Assembly (NCBI RefSeq): GCF_017355885.1
Contig: NZ_JAFEUU010000009.1
Location: forward strand, 1 to 64,000
DNA: 64,000 nt
Source: Sabulicella rubraurantiaca
GTDB lineage: Bacteria; Pseudomonadota; Alphaproteobacteria; Acetobacterales; Acetobacteraceae
Reading direction: 5' to 3'
The notes below the pieces were generated by a model. That model had not been told where the DNA came from, did not search any database, and saw only the letters and a list, made by a program, of their open reading frames with translations. Shown in pieces: positions 16,386 through 26,400 of this stretch (positions are counted from its first letter, which is position 1; each line of letters begins with the position of its first letter). The translations under genes and the position numbers were made by a program.

Positions 16386-17327
16386 TCAGGCGGCCCGCGC
16401 CAGCTGCGCCCGCGGGTCCCGCCGCGCCAGACGGTCCAGCAGGAACTCCACCTCCGCCCGCGCGGCGGCGGAAAGCGCGGAGGCCGGGCGGCGCTGCGCG
16501 TCACTGGCGATGACGCCGCGCCGCATCAGCACGTATTTCCGCACTGCCAGCCCCACGCCGGGCTGCAGCTCGTAGCGGATCATGGGCAGGTGGGCGTCGA
16601 AGAGGTCGTGCGCCGCCTCGCGCTCGCCCTTGGCGGAAAGGTGGACGAGGTCCACCAGCATGTCGGGGAAGGCGTAGCCGGTCATGGCGCCGTCCGCGCC
16701 GCGCTCCATCTCGAAATCCAGGAACACGCCGCCATTGCCGCAGAGGATGGAAAGCGGCCGAAGCGTGCCCTCCTTCTGGAAGCCGCGCAGGGCGCTGATC
16801 TTCTCCAGCCCCGGCCAGTCCTCGTGCTTCAGCATGACGCAGGAGGGGCACTCGGCGACGATGCGGCGGATCAGCGCGGGCGGCATCTGCACCTGGAAGA
16901 GCTGCGGGTAGTCCTGCAGCACCCAGGGCACGTCCTCGCCGATCGCCTCCACGGCCTGTCGGAAATAGGTCAGTACCGCATCGTCGTTCCGCAGATGGCT
17001 CGGCGGCGCGATCATCACCCCGGCGGCGCCCGCATCCATCGCGCCGCGCGCCAGGGCGCGCATAGCGGCGAAGCCGGGGGCCGAGACACCGACCACCACC
17101 GGCGCCTTGCCGGCACGGCGGGCGATGCGCGCGGCGAAGCCCAGCGCCTCCGCCCCGTCCAGCTTCGGCGCCTCGCCCATCACGCCGAGCACGGTGAGCC
17201 CGTCGCAGCCGGCCTCCAGGAAGAAGTCGGTCATCCGGTCGGCCGAGGCATCGTCCAGGCGGCCATCCGGGTGGAAGGGAGTGGGGGCGATCACGAAGAC
17301 GCCCCGGGCGGATTCATCGAGCTTCAT
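16386..17327 (-). CDS. dihydrodipicolinate synthase/N-acetylneuraminate lyase family protein
   Basis: About 313 residues, a class I aldolase TIM barrel. It opens GVFVIAPTPFHPDGRLDD and keeps the Schiff-base lysine (SCVMLKHEDWPGLEKI, ~170) and a tyrosine-proline region (WVLQDYPQLF, ~138). The family's usual GTTGE hydroxyl motif reads GVMGE (residues 48-52), so one or both active-site threonines of true DapA are missing. This argues against lysine biosynthesis and for a catabolic lyase or dehydratase of unknown substrate. It stands alone, divergent from the Thr/Ser dehydratase-like gene. Confidence 0.8.
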   Translation of the reverse strand: MKLDESARGVFVIAPTPFHPDGRLDDASADRMTDFFLEAGCDGLTVLGVMGEAPKLDGAEALGFAARIARRAGKAPVVVGVSAPGFAAMRALARGAMDAGAAGVMIAPPSHLRNDDAVLTYFRQAVEAIGEDVPWVLQDYPQLFQVQMPPALIRRIVAECPSCVMLKHEDWPGLEKISALRGFQKEGTLRPLSILCGNGGVFLDFEMERGADGAMTGYAFPDMLVDLVHLSAKGEREAAHDLFDAHLPMIRYELQPGVGLAVRKYVLMRRGVIASDAQRRPASALSAAARAEVEFLLDRLARRDPRAQLARAA

Positions 17328-17418
17328 GGCGCGGCCCCGGAGGTTGGTGGCGGGCCGACGCTACCGTCCGCCCCGGCGCCATGGTAGCGCCGGAACGGCA
17401 AAGCGCGAGGGGGCCGAG

Positions 17419-18393
17419 ATGGACAGCGACACGCAGCCGGAGGTGACGGTGGCCGATCTGGACGCGGCGGCGGCGCGGCTGCGCGGCGTTGCGCACCGGA
17501 CCCCGGTCATGCGCTCCGGCCAGCTGAATCAGCGCAGCGGCGCCCGGGTCTTCCTGAAATGCGAGAACTTCCAGCGCATGGGCGCCTTCAAGTTCCGCGG
17601 CGCCTTCAACGCCCTGGCGCAGATCCCGGAGGCACGGCGGCGCGCCGGGGTGCTCGCCTTCTCCTCCGGCAACCATGCCCAGGCGGTGGCGCTCTCGGCG
17701 CGGCTGCACGGCGCGCCCGCGCTGATCCTGATGCCGCACGACGCCCCGCCCGCGAAAGTAGAAGCCACGAAGGGCTACGGGGCGGAGGTGCGCGTCTATG
17801 ACCGCTTCAGCACCGACCGCGAGGCTCTCGCGGCGGAGATCGCGGCGGAGCGCGGCATGGAGATCATCCCGCCCTTCGACGATGCCCGCATCATCGCCGG
17901 TGCCGGCACGGCGGCGGCCGAGCTGCTGGAGGAGATGCCGGCTCCCGCCGTGGTGCTCGCCACGCTGGGCGGGGGCGGGCTGCTCTCCGGCACCGCCATC
18001 GCTGCCAAGGCGCGCCATCCCGCCTGCCGCGTGATCGGGGTGGAGCCGGCGGAGGGGGATGACGGGCTGCGCTCGCTGCGCGCCGGGGAGATCATCCGCA
18101 TCCCGCCGCCGCGCGGCCTCGCGGAAGGGGCGCTGGCAACCCATGTCGGCGCGCTGAACTTCCGGGTGATGCGGCGCCTGGTGGATGACGTCGTGACGGT
18201 GACCGACGAGGAGATCGTCGTGGCGATGCGCTTCCTGGCCAGCCGGATGAAGCTGGTGGTGGAGCCGACCGGCGCCCTGCCGGTCGCGGCGCTGCTCGCG
18301 GGGAAGGTGGACGTGGCGGGCAGCACGGTGGGCGCCATCATCAGCGGCGGCAACGTGGACCTCGACCGCTTCGCCCGGCTTATCGCCGGGTAG
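17419..18393 (+). CDS. threonine/serine dehydratase-family PLP enzyme
   Basis: About 324 residues, from an ATG preceded by GAGGGGG. A fold type II PLP enzyme that deaminates threonine or serine, or racemises serine. The PLP lysine is in CENFQRMGAFKFRGAFNAL, the asparagine loop is FSSGNHAQAVALSARL, and the phosphate-binding glycines are ATLGGGGLLSG. The C-terminal AIISGGNVDL carries the serine/glycine that contacts the PLP ring. It lacks the C-terminal ACT-like regulatory domain of biosynthetic IlvA, which favours a catabolic dehydratase or serine racemase. Its stop lies three bases from the convergent kinase gene stop. Confidence 0.9.
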   Translation: MDSDTQPEVTVADLDAAAARLRGVAHRTPVMRSGQLNQRSGARVFLKCENFQRMGAFKFRGAFNALAQIPEARRRAGVLAFSSGNHAQAVALSARLHGAPALILMPHDAPPAKVEATKGYGAEVRVYDRFSTDREALAAEIAAERGMEIIPPFDDARIIAGAGTAAAELLEEMPAPAVVLATLGGGGLLSGTAIAAKARHPACRVIGVEPAEGDDGLRSLRAGEIIRIPPPRGLAEGALATHVGALNFRVMRRLVDDVVTVTDEEIVVAMRFLASRMKLVVEPTGALPVAALLAGKVDVAGSTVGAIISGGNVDLDRFARLIAG

Positions 18394-18396
18394 GAC

Positions 18397-20754
18397 TCAG
18401 TTGCCCGCTTGGCTGATCGCCCCACGGGCGGCGATCAACGCCTCCACCCGCTCGGCCAGATGCGGGCCGCTCACTGGCTTACGGATGAGGGAGAAGGCGC
18501 CGCTGATCGCGCCCCCCACCGCCAGCGCCGCCCCGTCCCCGGCATAGCCGGTGAGGAGGATGGCGGGCAGGCCGGGCCGCCGCGCCTGCGCCTCATGGAT
18601 CAGGGCAAGGCCGCTGGCGCCCGGCATGGACAGGTCGGTCACCAGCACGTCCACCGCTTCGCCCGCCTCCATCAGGGACAGGGCCTGGGCGGCGTCCGCG
18701 GCGCAGGCGGTCTGGAACCCCGCCGCCTCCAGCTGCGCGGACATGGTCAGCCGCACCACGTCGTTGTCGTCCACCAGCAGGACGCGACGCCCCGGGCGGG
18801 CATGGCTCGGGGCCACCGCTTCCGGCTGCGTCGAGGAAACGGGGGAGGGGATGTCCGCCTCCGGCAGCCACAGCGTCACCGTCGTGCCATGGCCGGGCGC
18901 GCTTTCCACCGCCATGGCGCCGCCCGACTGCTCGGCGAAGCCGCGCGCCATGGACAGACCCAGCCCGGTGCCGCGCCCTTCCGGCTTGGTGGTGAAGAAG
19001 GGCTCGGACACGCGCGCCAGCGTCGCGGCATCCATGCCCGTGCCGGTGTCGGAGACGGCGATGCGGACATAGCCGCCGGGCGCAAGACCGAGCGGATGCG
19101 GCGTGTCTCGCGTCACGGCTTCCCACGTCGCCTTGAAGCGCAGCGTCCCGCCTTCCGGCATGGCGTCGCGCGCATTGGTGGCGAGGTTGACCAGCACGGT
19201 CTCCAGCTGGCCCTTGTCGGCCAGCAGCGCGGGCAGGTCGGATGGTGCCTCCGCGAGGCAGCGCACGCCGTCCCCCAACGTATGGGTCAGCACCTCGCAT
19301 AGCCCTGCGAGCAGGCTGCCCGCATCCACGGGCTCTGCCCGCAACTCGTCGCGCCGGGCGAAGGAGAGGAGGCGGCGCGTGACCGTGACACCGCGCCCCG
19401 TGGCCTCCAGCACCATGCGTGCCAAGCGCCGCACCCCGTCCGGGTCGTCCGGGCGGCGCTCGATCAGCGACGCGCCGCCCTGCACGGCCTGGAGGACATT
19501 GTTGAAGTCGTGCGCGATACCGCCCGCCAGCTGGCCCAGCGCCTGCATCCGCTCGGCATGGGCGGCGCGGCGCTGCGCCGCCTCGCGCGCCGCCACCTCC
19601 TCGCGCACCCGGGCCTCCAGCCCCGCATTCAGCCGGCGCAGCTCGTCGCGGGTGCGGGCCTCGATGGCGTGGCGCACGCGCTCCTCGCCGGTCCGGCGCG
19701 CCTCCTCCTCCCGCGCGCGGACGGTGGAAGCGGCCTCGGCCAGGGCGGCCGCCACGCGGTCCACCTCGGCGACGCCCGCCGGCACCCGCACCATCTGCCC
19801 GCGCCCCGCCGCCTCGGCCGCCCGGGCCAGGGCATGGACGCGTCGCCCCAGCTGGCGGCCCGTCAGGAGAGCCGCCAGCAGTGCCAGCAGCAGCGCCGCC
19901 GCGCCCAGCGCGGCAAGGCGCCGGAGCGAATCCCCGGCCTGCTCGTGCAGCGCCGCCTCGGGCGCGGCGACGGTGACGGTCCAGGGCGCGACCTGGAGGC
20001 GCCGGGCCACGGCGATCACCCGCTCCCCAGTGACGCGCTGGGTCGCTGTCAGCAGCACCTCGCCCGGGGCGGCGGTGCCGGCGAAATCCGCCAGGGCGCG
20101 CGGCGCCGGGGCGGCGGTGCGGTCGCCCTGCGGGGTGGAGCTATGGGCGACGAAGCGGCCATTGGCGCCGATCAGCCCGGCGAGGGTCCCGGAGGGCAGC
20201 GCCTCCTCGATCAGGGTCTCGAAGCTGTGGGTGCGGATGGCGGCCACCAGCGCCCAGCCCGGCGCGGCGGGCAGCGGCACCGCGACGGAGACCAGCGGCG
20301 CCTGCACCAGGTGGCCGATGAATGGGTCCGAGATGGAGGTTCGGCCCATCGCCGCCTCGGCGATGCGCGCGGCGGGCGAGGCGATGGGCAGGGTCTCGCC
20401 GGGCGGGGTCAGGGTGTTGAGTGCGAAGCGCCCATCCGGCCCGGCCAGGAGAATATTGTTCCAGCGCGGATTGCGCGCCAGCATCGCCTCCAGGCGGGGG
20501 CGCAGCGCCTCGGGCGAAGCAGTCTCCGTCGGCGCGATGGCGAGGGCGGCGCTTTCCAGGGCGCGGACGGTCCCGGCGATTTCCCGGTCCACCGTGGCGC
20601 CGAGGGCCTGGGCCTGATGCGACAGCGTTTCCAGCGCGGCGCGGCGCGCTTCCTCGCCCTCGCGCCACAGCAGGGCGGTGGAAAGGCCCAGCACGGGCAG
20701 CAGCGCCCCGGCCACCAGCAGCACGAGATGGGTGCGGAACTTCATCCCGGCCAT
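18397..20754 (-). CDS. hybrid sensor histidine kinase with C-terminal receiver
   Basis: About 785 residues. Order: transmembrane helix (~8-29), periplasmic Cache-like sensor region (~30-275), second transmembrane helix (~278-298), HAMP-like linker and coiled coil. The HisKA phosphorylation site is in GQLAGGIAHDFNNVLQ (~His414), followed by HATPase_c with NLATNARDAMPEGG, DTGTGMD and GRGTGLGLSM. A receiver domain (~655-785) carries LLVDDNDVV, the phosphoacceptor Asp in LVTDLSMPG and Lys in RKPVS. ATG 20754 follows a strong AGGAGG; the open frame upstream of it overlaps the previous gene in another frame. It is the last of four co-oriented signalling genes. The signal is unknown. Confidence 0.92.
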   Translation of the reverse strand: MAGMKFRTHLVLLVAGALLPVLGLSTALLWREGEEARRAALETLSHQAQALGATVDREIAGTVRALESAALAIAPTETASPEALRPRLEAMLARNPRWNNILLAGPDGRFALNTLTPPGETLPIASPAARIAEAAMGRTSISDPFIGHLVQAPLVSVAVPLPAAPGWALVAAIRTHSFETLIEEALPSGTLAGLIGANGRFVAHSSTPQGDRTAAPAPRALADFAGTAAPGEVLLTATQRVTGERVIAVARRLQVAPWTVTVAAPEAALHEQAGDSLRRLAALGAAALLLALLAALLTGRQLGRRVHALARAAEAAGRGQMVRVPAGVAEVDRVAAALAEAASTVRAREEEARRTGEERVRHAIEARTRDELRRLNAGLEARVREEVAAREAAQRRAAHAERMQALGQLAGGIAHDFNNVLQAVQGGASLIERRPDDPDGVRRLARMVLEATGRGVTVTRRLLSFARRDELRAEPVDAGSLLAGLCEVLTHTLGDGVRCLAEAPSDLPALLADKGQLETVLVNLATNARDAMPEGGTLRFKATWEAVTRDTPHPLGLAPGGYVRIAVSDTGTGMDAATLARVSEPFFTTKPEGRGTGLGLSMARGFAEQSGGAMAVESAPGHGTTVTLWLPEADIPSPVSSTQPEAVAPSHARPGRRVLLVDDNDVVRLTMSAQLEAAGFQTACAADAAQALSLMEAGEAVDVLVTDLSMPGASGLALIHEAQARRPGLPAILLTGYAGDGAALAVGGAISGAFSLIRKPVSGPHLAERVEALIAARGAISQAGN

Positions 20755-20767
20755 GATGGCCTCCTGT

Positions 20768-22573
20768 TCACGCGACGCGCTCCGCCCGCAGGGCGAGGCG
20801 TCCGGCGGCTTCGAGAAGCTGCGCGGTGGTGAAGGGCTTGGCGAGGAGGGGCACGGACTCGAAGCCTGGGGGCAGGCTTTCCGGCCCGTAGCCGGACACG
20901 AAGATGAAGGGCACGCCACGCATGTCCAGCGCCGCCGCCACCTCGCCCACCGGACGGCCGCGCAGATTGGCGTCGAGCAGGGCGGCGTCGAAGCCTTGGG
21001 GCAGGGAGGCGAGGCGCAGCGCCTCGTCATGGGTGGAGGCGCTGGCGGCGATCGTTCCGCCCGCCTCCTCCAGCGTCGCCGTGACCTCCATGGCCACCAG
21101 CGGCTCGTCCTCCACGAGGAGGAAGCGCATCCCCTGCAGGCTGGCGCGGCCGGCCGGCGGCCGCTCGGCCGGTGCGGCGCGTGGTCGCATGAGGCGGAGC
21201 GGGACGGCGCCGGCGCTGGCGGGCAGCGACACATCCCAGCGCACCCCCGCGGGATCGAAGGTGACGCGCGCGCCGCCGCCCCCGGCGCGGGCAGTGCGCT
21301 CGATCAGCGCGGAGCCGAAGCCGCGCCGTTCCGGAGCGTGCACGGGCGGGCCGCCCCCCTCCGTCCAGCGCAGAACGACTTGGTCCTCTGCCGCTTCCCA
21401 GCGCAGCGCGATGCGGCCCGTGGGGACGGACAGCGCGCCGTACTTCACGGCATTGGTGAAGAGCTCGTGCAGGATCAGGGCGGCGTGCAGCGCGGTCTGC
21501 GGCTCAAGCCGCACGGGCGGACCTTCCGCCTCCACCCGCGCCTCCTCCACCGCGCCCAGCGCCAGCTGCTCGCGCAGGAGGTCGCGCAGCTCCGCGCCCT
21601 GCCAGGTTTCCTCGCTCAGCAGCGAATGGGCCTGCGACAGGGCGAGGAGGCGGCCGGAGAAGCTCTGCGCGAAGCGTTCGGGGTCGCGGCTTTGACGCAG
21701 CGTCTGCTGGCCGATCGCCATGACGGTGGCGAGGGTGTTCTTGACCCGGTGATTTAGCTCGCCGAGCAGGAGGCGGCGCGTCTGCTCCGCCTCTGCCCGC
21801 TCGGTGATGTCGTGCGCGACGCAGAGCACGAGGCGTCGCCCATCGGCGCCCATGCCCACCGCCCCGGCCACGAGATCCCAGGTCCGGGGCGGCGCGCCGC
21901 GCGGATGCATTCTGGTTTCCACCTGCACCCGCTCTGCCTCGCCGCTCAGCACGGCGCCCACCCGATCCAGCACGGCGGGCGCCGTGTCGGGGCAGGCAAG
22001 CCGCGCCCAGGCGGCGAGGTTCGGCACCTCATCGCGCCTCAGTGCCGCCTGGCCCAGCCACTCCGCATTGACGGTCAGCACGCGCCCCGTCTCGTCGCAG
22101 AGCAGCATGGGGGCGGGGGCGAGGTCGAGCGAGCGGCGGAAGCGGCGCTCGCTCGCCTCGATCTCGTCGCGCTGCAGCTTCAATTCGCGGCGCTGCTGGT
22201 CGAGCTGGAGGAAGACTTCCGTCTTGCGGCGCAGGATGTGCGGGTTGAAGGGCTTGACCAGGTAGTCCACGGCCCCGGCCTCGTAGCCCTTGAACAGGCG
22301 CTGCTCATCCGTGCCGGCGGTGAGCAGGATGATCGGCACGCGCCGCGTGCGCGAGGCGCCGCGCATCAGCTCCGCCAGCTCGAAGCCGCTCATGCCGGGC
22401 ATCTGCACGTCGATCAGCGCCAGCGCGAATTCGTGCACCAGCAGCAATTCCAGCGCCTCGGGACCCGAGGCGGCGGTGAGGAGTTCCAGCCCGTCCTGGC
22501 GCAGCACGGCCTTCAGGGCGTGCAGGTTCTCGGGCACGTCGTCCACCAGGAGGAACTTCACCGGCTCAACCAT
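20768..22573 (-). CDS. receiver-PAS-HWE/HisKA_2 histidine kinase-receiver protein
   Basis: About 601 residues. An N-terminal receiver (~5-125) has FLLVDDVPENLHALKAVL, the Asp in ALIDVQMPGMSG and the Lys in YLVKPFN. A short coil and PAS domain (~150-262) follow. Next is a HisKA_2/HWE kinase whose histidine is in LLGELNHRVKNTLATVMAIG (~270), with an ATPase domain including LILHELFTNAVKYGAL. A second receiver (~478-601) starts MRFLLVEDEPLVAMEV and has Asp in AALLDANLRGRPVG. No membrane segment is visible, so it is cytoplasmic. Its ATG lies inside the end of the cheR gene (8-base overlap). It likely relays phosphate between the two membrane hybrid kinases. Confidence 0.9.
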   Translation of the reverse strand: MVEPVKFLLVDDVPENLHALKAVLRQDGLELLTAASGPEALELLLVHEFALALIDVQMPGMSGFELAELMRGASRTRRVPIILLTAGTDEQRLFKGYEAGAVDYLVKPFNPHILRRKTEVFLQLDQQRRELKLQRDEIEASERRFRRSLDLAPAPMLLCDETGRVLTVNAEWLGQAALRRDEVPNLAAWARLACPDTAPAVLDRVGAVLSGEAERVQVETRMHPRGAPPRTWDLVAGAVGMGADGRRLVLCVAHDITERAEAEQTRRLLLGELNHRVKNTLATVMAIGQQTLRQSRDPERFAQSFSGRLLALSQAHSLLSEETWQGAELRDLLREQLALGAVEEARVEAEGPPVRLEPQTALHAALILHELFTNAVKYGALSVPTGRIALRWEAAEDQVVLRWTEGGGPPVHAPERRGFGSALIERTARAGGGGARVTFDPAGVRWDVSLPASAGAVPLRLMRPRAAPAERPPAGRASLQGMRFLLVEDEPLVAMEVTATLEEAGGTIAASASTHDEALRLASLPQGFDAALLDANLRGRPVGEVAAALDMRGVPFIFVSGYGPESLPPGFESVPLLAKPFTTAQLLEAAGRLALRAERVA

Positions 22574-23417
22574 GCCTCGCCTCCACGGCTGCGCGCCTCC
22601 GGTAGATGCGTTCCTCCCCCACGAACTCCTCGAAAGCATCGGCATGGCCCGAAAAGCGGATCGTCTCCCGCGGGCCGAGACCCAGGAAGCCGCCGCGCAC
22701 CAAGGATTCGCGGAACAACCCCACGGCACGGCGCTGCAGGCCGGACCCGAAGTAGATCAGCACATTCCGGCAGGAGACAAGGTGAGTTTCGGAGAAAACC
22801 GCGTCGGACACCAGGCTGTGGTCCGAGAACACGACGCGGTCGCGCAACGAGCGGTCCATCGCCGCGGCCCCGTAGGCGGCGGTGTAGTGGTCGGAGAGCG
22901 AGGAATGCCCGCCGGACAGGCGGTGATTCTCCGTGAACTCGGGAATGCGGTCGAGCGGGTAGATCCCGGCCCGCGCTTTCTCCAGCGCCGCCGGGCTGAT
23001 GTCGGTGGCATAGAAGACGGTGCGCGACTCCAGCCCCTCCTCGCGGAACAGGATGACCAGGGAATAGAGCTCCTCGCCCTCGGCGCAGCCGGCCACCCAG
23101 ACCTTGAGCGAGGGCCAGGTGGCGAGAAGCGGCACCACCTGCCGCCGCAGGGCGAGCCAGTAGGAGGGGTCGCGGAACATCGCGCTGACCTGCACGGTGA
23201 GCAGCCCGACCAGTTCCGGCACCACCGCGGGCTCGTGCAGCACGCGGTCCTGCAGGAGGGACAGGCTGCGGCAGCCCAGCTTCTCCCGCGCGTGGTCCAG
23301 GCGCCGCACCATGGAGGGCAGGGAATAGCCACGGAAGTCGTAGCCGTGCCGGTGGAACAGCGCATCCAGCAGCAGCCGCGCCTCCAGCTCCTCCGGATCC
23401 GAGGGCGCCTGGTCCAT
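22566..23417 (-). CDS. CheR-type protein-glutamate methyltransferase
   Basis: About 283 residues. CheR uses S-adenosylmethionine to methylate glutamates, classically on chemoreceptors. The N-terminal helical domain is HRHGYDFRGYSLPSMVRRLD. The SAM-binding core has VWVAGCAEGEELYSLVILF, a variant of the canonical ACSTGEEPYS motif, then FYATDISPAALEKARAG and HLVSCRNVLIYF. Length is normal. No partner methylesterase CheB is present, and the gene lies inside a kinase cluster rather than a che operon. It may therefore modify a sensor in this cluster or the chemoreceptor at 14.6 kb; that is inference. It starts five bases after the upstream kinase stop. Confidence 0.88.
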   Translation of the reverse strand: MDQAPSDPEELEARLLLDALFHRHGYDFRGYSLPSMVRRLDHAREKLGCRSLSLLQDRVLHEPAVVPELVGLLTVQVSAMFRDPSYWLALRRQVVPLLATWPSLKVWVAGCAEGEELYSLVILFREEGLESRTVFYATDISPAALEKARAGIYPLDRIPEFTENHRLSGGHSSLSDHYTAAYGAAAMDRSLRDRVVFSDHSLVSDAVFSETHLVSCRNVLIYFGSGLQRRAVGLFRESLVRGGFLGLGPRETIRFSGHADAFEEFVGEERIYRRRAAVEARHG

Positions 23418-23422
23418 CCGCG

Positions 23423-26400
23423 CTACCTTGGCATCCAGACCCGGACGAGGGAGAGCAGCTTCTCCACGTCCAGGGGCTTCGCCATGTAGTCGTTCGCCCC
23501 CGCCTCCAGGCATTGCCGCTGGTCGTCCGGCATGGCCTTGGCGGTGAGCATGATGACGGGCAGCGAGCGTCGCTCCGGCTTCTCGCGCAGGTGGCGCGTG
23601 GCGGTGATGCCGTCCATCTCCGGCATCATCACGTCCATCAGCACGAGATCCATGGGCTCGCCCGCCGCCTCGGCGCGGTCCAGCGCCGCCAGCGCCTCGC
23701 GCCCGTTGCGGGCGACGATCACCGTGGCGCCGTGCGGCTCCAGCACGCTCGTGAGAGCGAAGATGTTGCGCACGTCGTCCTCGACGATGAGGATGCGGCG
23801 CCCCTCCAGCACCGCGTCGCGGTTCAGCGCGCGCACCAGCGTCTGCTGCTGCTCGCCCGGCATCTCGGACACGACCTGGTGCAGGAAGAGCGACACCTCG
23901 TCCAGCAGCCGTTCCGGCGAGCGGGCGCCCTTGACGATGATGGAGGAGGAGTAGCGGCGCAGCCGGAGCTCGTCCTCCGGCAGGAGGTCGCGGCCGGTAT
24001 AGACGATCACGGGCGGGAAGGGCCGCGTCTCGTCCGCGCTCAGCCGGTCCAGCAGCTCGAAGCCGGTCATGTCGGGCAGGGACACATCCAGCACCATGCA
24101 GTCGAAAGTCTGCCGGGACAGCTCCTCCAGGCAGGCGGTTCCGGTCGCCGCCCCCACCGTCTCCACCTCGTCGGAGGCGAGGAGGCGGCGGATCGCGTCC
24201 AGCTGGACCGGGTCGTCTTCCACGATCAGCACCCGGCGCAGCTTGTGGTCGATGCGCCCCTCCAGCCGCCGCAGCGCGTGGGAGAGCTGGTCGCGCGAGA
24301 CGGGCTTCTGGAGGAAGCCCACGGCGCCCAGCGCCAGCGCCGCGCGCCAATTCTCCTGCGCCGAGGCGATGTGGACCGGGATGTGGCGCGTCGTCAGGTC
24401 GTGCTTCAGCCGGTCCAGCACGGAGATGCCCGAATGGTCGGGCAGGCCGAGGTCGAGCACGATGGCATGCGGCAGGAAGGCGCGGGCCATCGCCACGCCT
24501 TCATCCGCCGTTCCGGCGACGAGGCAGTGGAAACCTTGCTCCCGCGCCAAGTCGCGCAGCAGCCCGGCGAAGGCGGCGTCGTCCTCGATGACGAGGAGGA
24601 TGCGGCGTGCCCCTTCCAGCGCGTCGCGGTCATCCGCGACGGCGTGGGGCGCGGCCTTCGCCGGCACCGGCGGGGGGGCGGGCGGCAGGTCGCGGATCCG
24701 GATTCCGGAAGGCGGCGCTGCGGCGGGCGCCGGCGCATCGAGCGCGGTGACGGGCGCATAGACCGGCGGCAGGACCAGGGTGAAGGTGCTGCCGCGCCCC
24801 GGCGCGCTGGCCAGCTCGATGGTGCCGCCCAGCAGCCGCGCCAATTCGCGCGAGATGGAAAGCCCGAGCCCGGTGCCGCCATACCGGCGCGCGGTGGTGC
24901 CGTCCGCCTGCCGGAACGCCTCGAACACCGCCTCCTGCTGCTCCTGCTCGATGCCGATGCCGGTGTCGCGGACAGAGAAGGCGACGCGCCCATCGGGCAG
25001 CGTGTCCACCTCCAGCACCACTTCGCCCGCCTCGGTGAATTTCAGCGCGTTGGACAGGAAGTTCTTGAGAATCTGCTCCAGGCGCTGCCCGTCCGTCTCC
25101 AGCTCGCTCGCCTGCGCCTCGACGCGGAAGGACAGGCCGCGCTCGCGCGCCACCGGCTCGAAGGTGCGGCGCAGGCGCTCCGTGAGGTCGCTGATCGCAA
25201 GGACGGAGGGGCGCAGCTCGACGCGCCCCGCCTCGATCTTGGAGAGGTCGAGGATGTCGTTGATCAGGGTGAGCAGGTCATTGCCGGCCGATTCGATCGT
25301 CTCGGCGAAGCGCACCTGCTCCTCGGACAGGTTGCCGTCGCGATTGTCGGCCAGCAGCCGCGCCATGATGAGCGAGGAGTTCAGGGGCGTCCGCAGCTCG
25401 TGCGACATGTTCGCCAGGAACTCGGATTTGTAGCGGCTGGCCTGCTCCAGCTCGCGCGCCTTGTCCTTCAGCGCGGATTCCGAGCGTTCCAGGGTGCGAG
25501 TGCGCTCCTCCAGCCGTTCATTCGCCAGGCGCAGCTCCTTCTGCTGCGACTCCAGCGCCGCCTGGGAGGCTTCCAACTCGCGGCTCTGCTCCTCCAGCTC
25601 CTCGTTGGAGGAGCGCAGCTCCTCGCCCTGCCTCTGCAGCTCCTCCGCCTGGCGCTGCGTCTCGTCCAGCAGGTCCTGCAACCGGGCGCGGTACTGGGCG
25701 GATCGCAGGGCGACGGCGATGGCGTTGGAGGTGCGGCGCAGCAGCTCGGCATGGGTCTGGCCCGCCGCATCGGCGAAGCCCAACTCCACCGCGCCCTTCA
25801 GCTCCCCGTCCAGCTCGATGGGGGCGAGGAGGAGGGAATGCGGCTCCGTCGCGCCGAGCGCGCTGCCGAAGCGTAGATAGCCTGCGGGCAGGCGGTGGAG
25901 GAGGCGGATGCGCCGGTCGCGCGCCGCCTCGCCCAGCAGCCCGTCGCCGGGCTGGATCCGCTCGGGCAGGGCCCCGGGGTCGGGCACGGCATAGGTGGCG
26001 CGGCGCACCAGCGCGCCGCCCTCGGCCACGTAGAAAGCGCCGACCGTCGCCCCGGCATGGCGGCATAGCCCGTCCAGCACCGCGCCGGAGATCTGGTCCA
26101 GCCCCTGCTCGCCCGACATGCGGGCGGAGAGCTGCAGCTGTCCGGATTGCAGCCATTCCTGCCGCCGCACGGCCAGGCGCCCGCTAACGAAAAGCGAGCC
26201 GCCAATGGACAGCACCCAGACCGTGACGACGCCCATGCCCCGGTTCACCGCGCCGATCATCGGATCCACGCCCGGCGGGCTCAGCCAGTAGCCGGCGAGC
26301 ATCAACGCCGTGGTCACGGCCGCCAGGGCCAGCGGCGCCGCGGGATGCCACAGCAGGAAGGAGAGCAGGATGGGCAGGAGGTAGAAGAGCCAGTTCGCGA

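Noticed and set aside
23513-25876. A 787-residue plus-strand frame opposite the three-receiver kinase
   Set aside because: Composition is typical of an antisense shadow and the kinase on the minus strand has full domain content.
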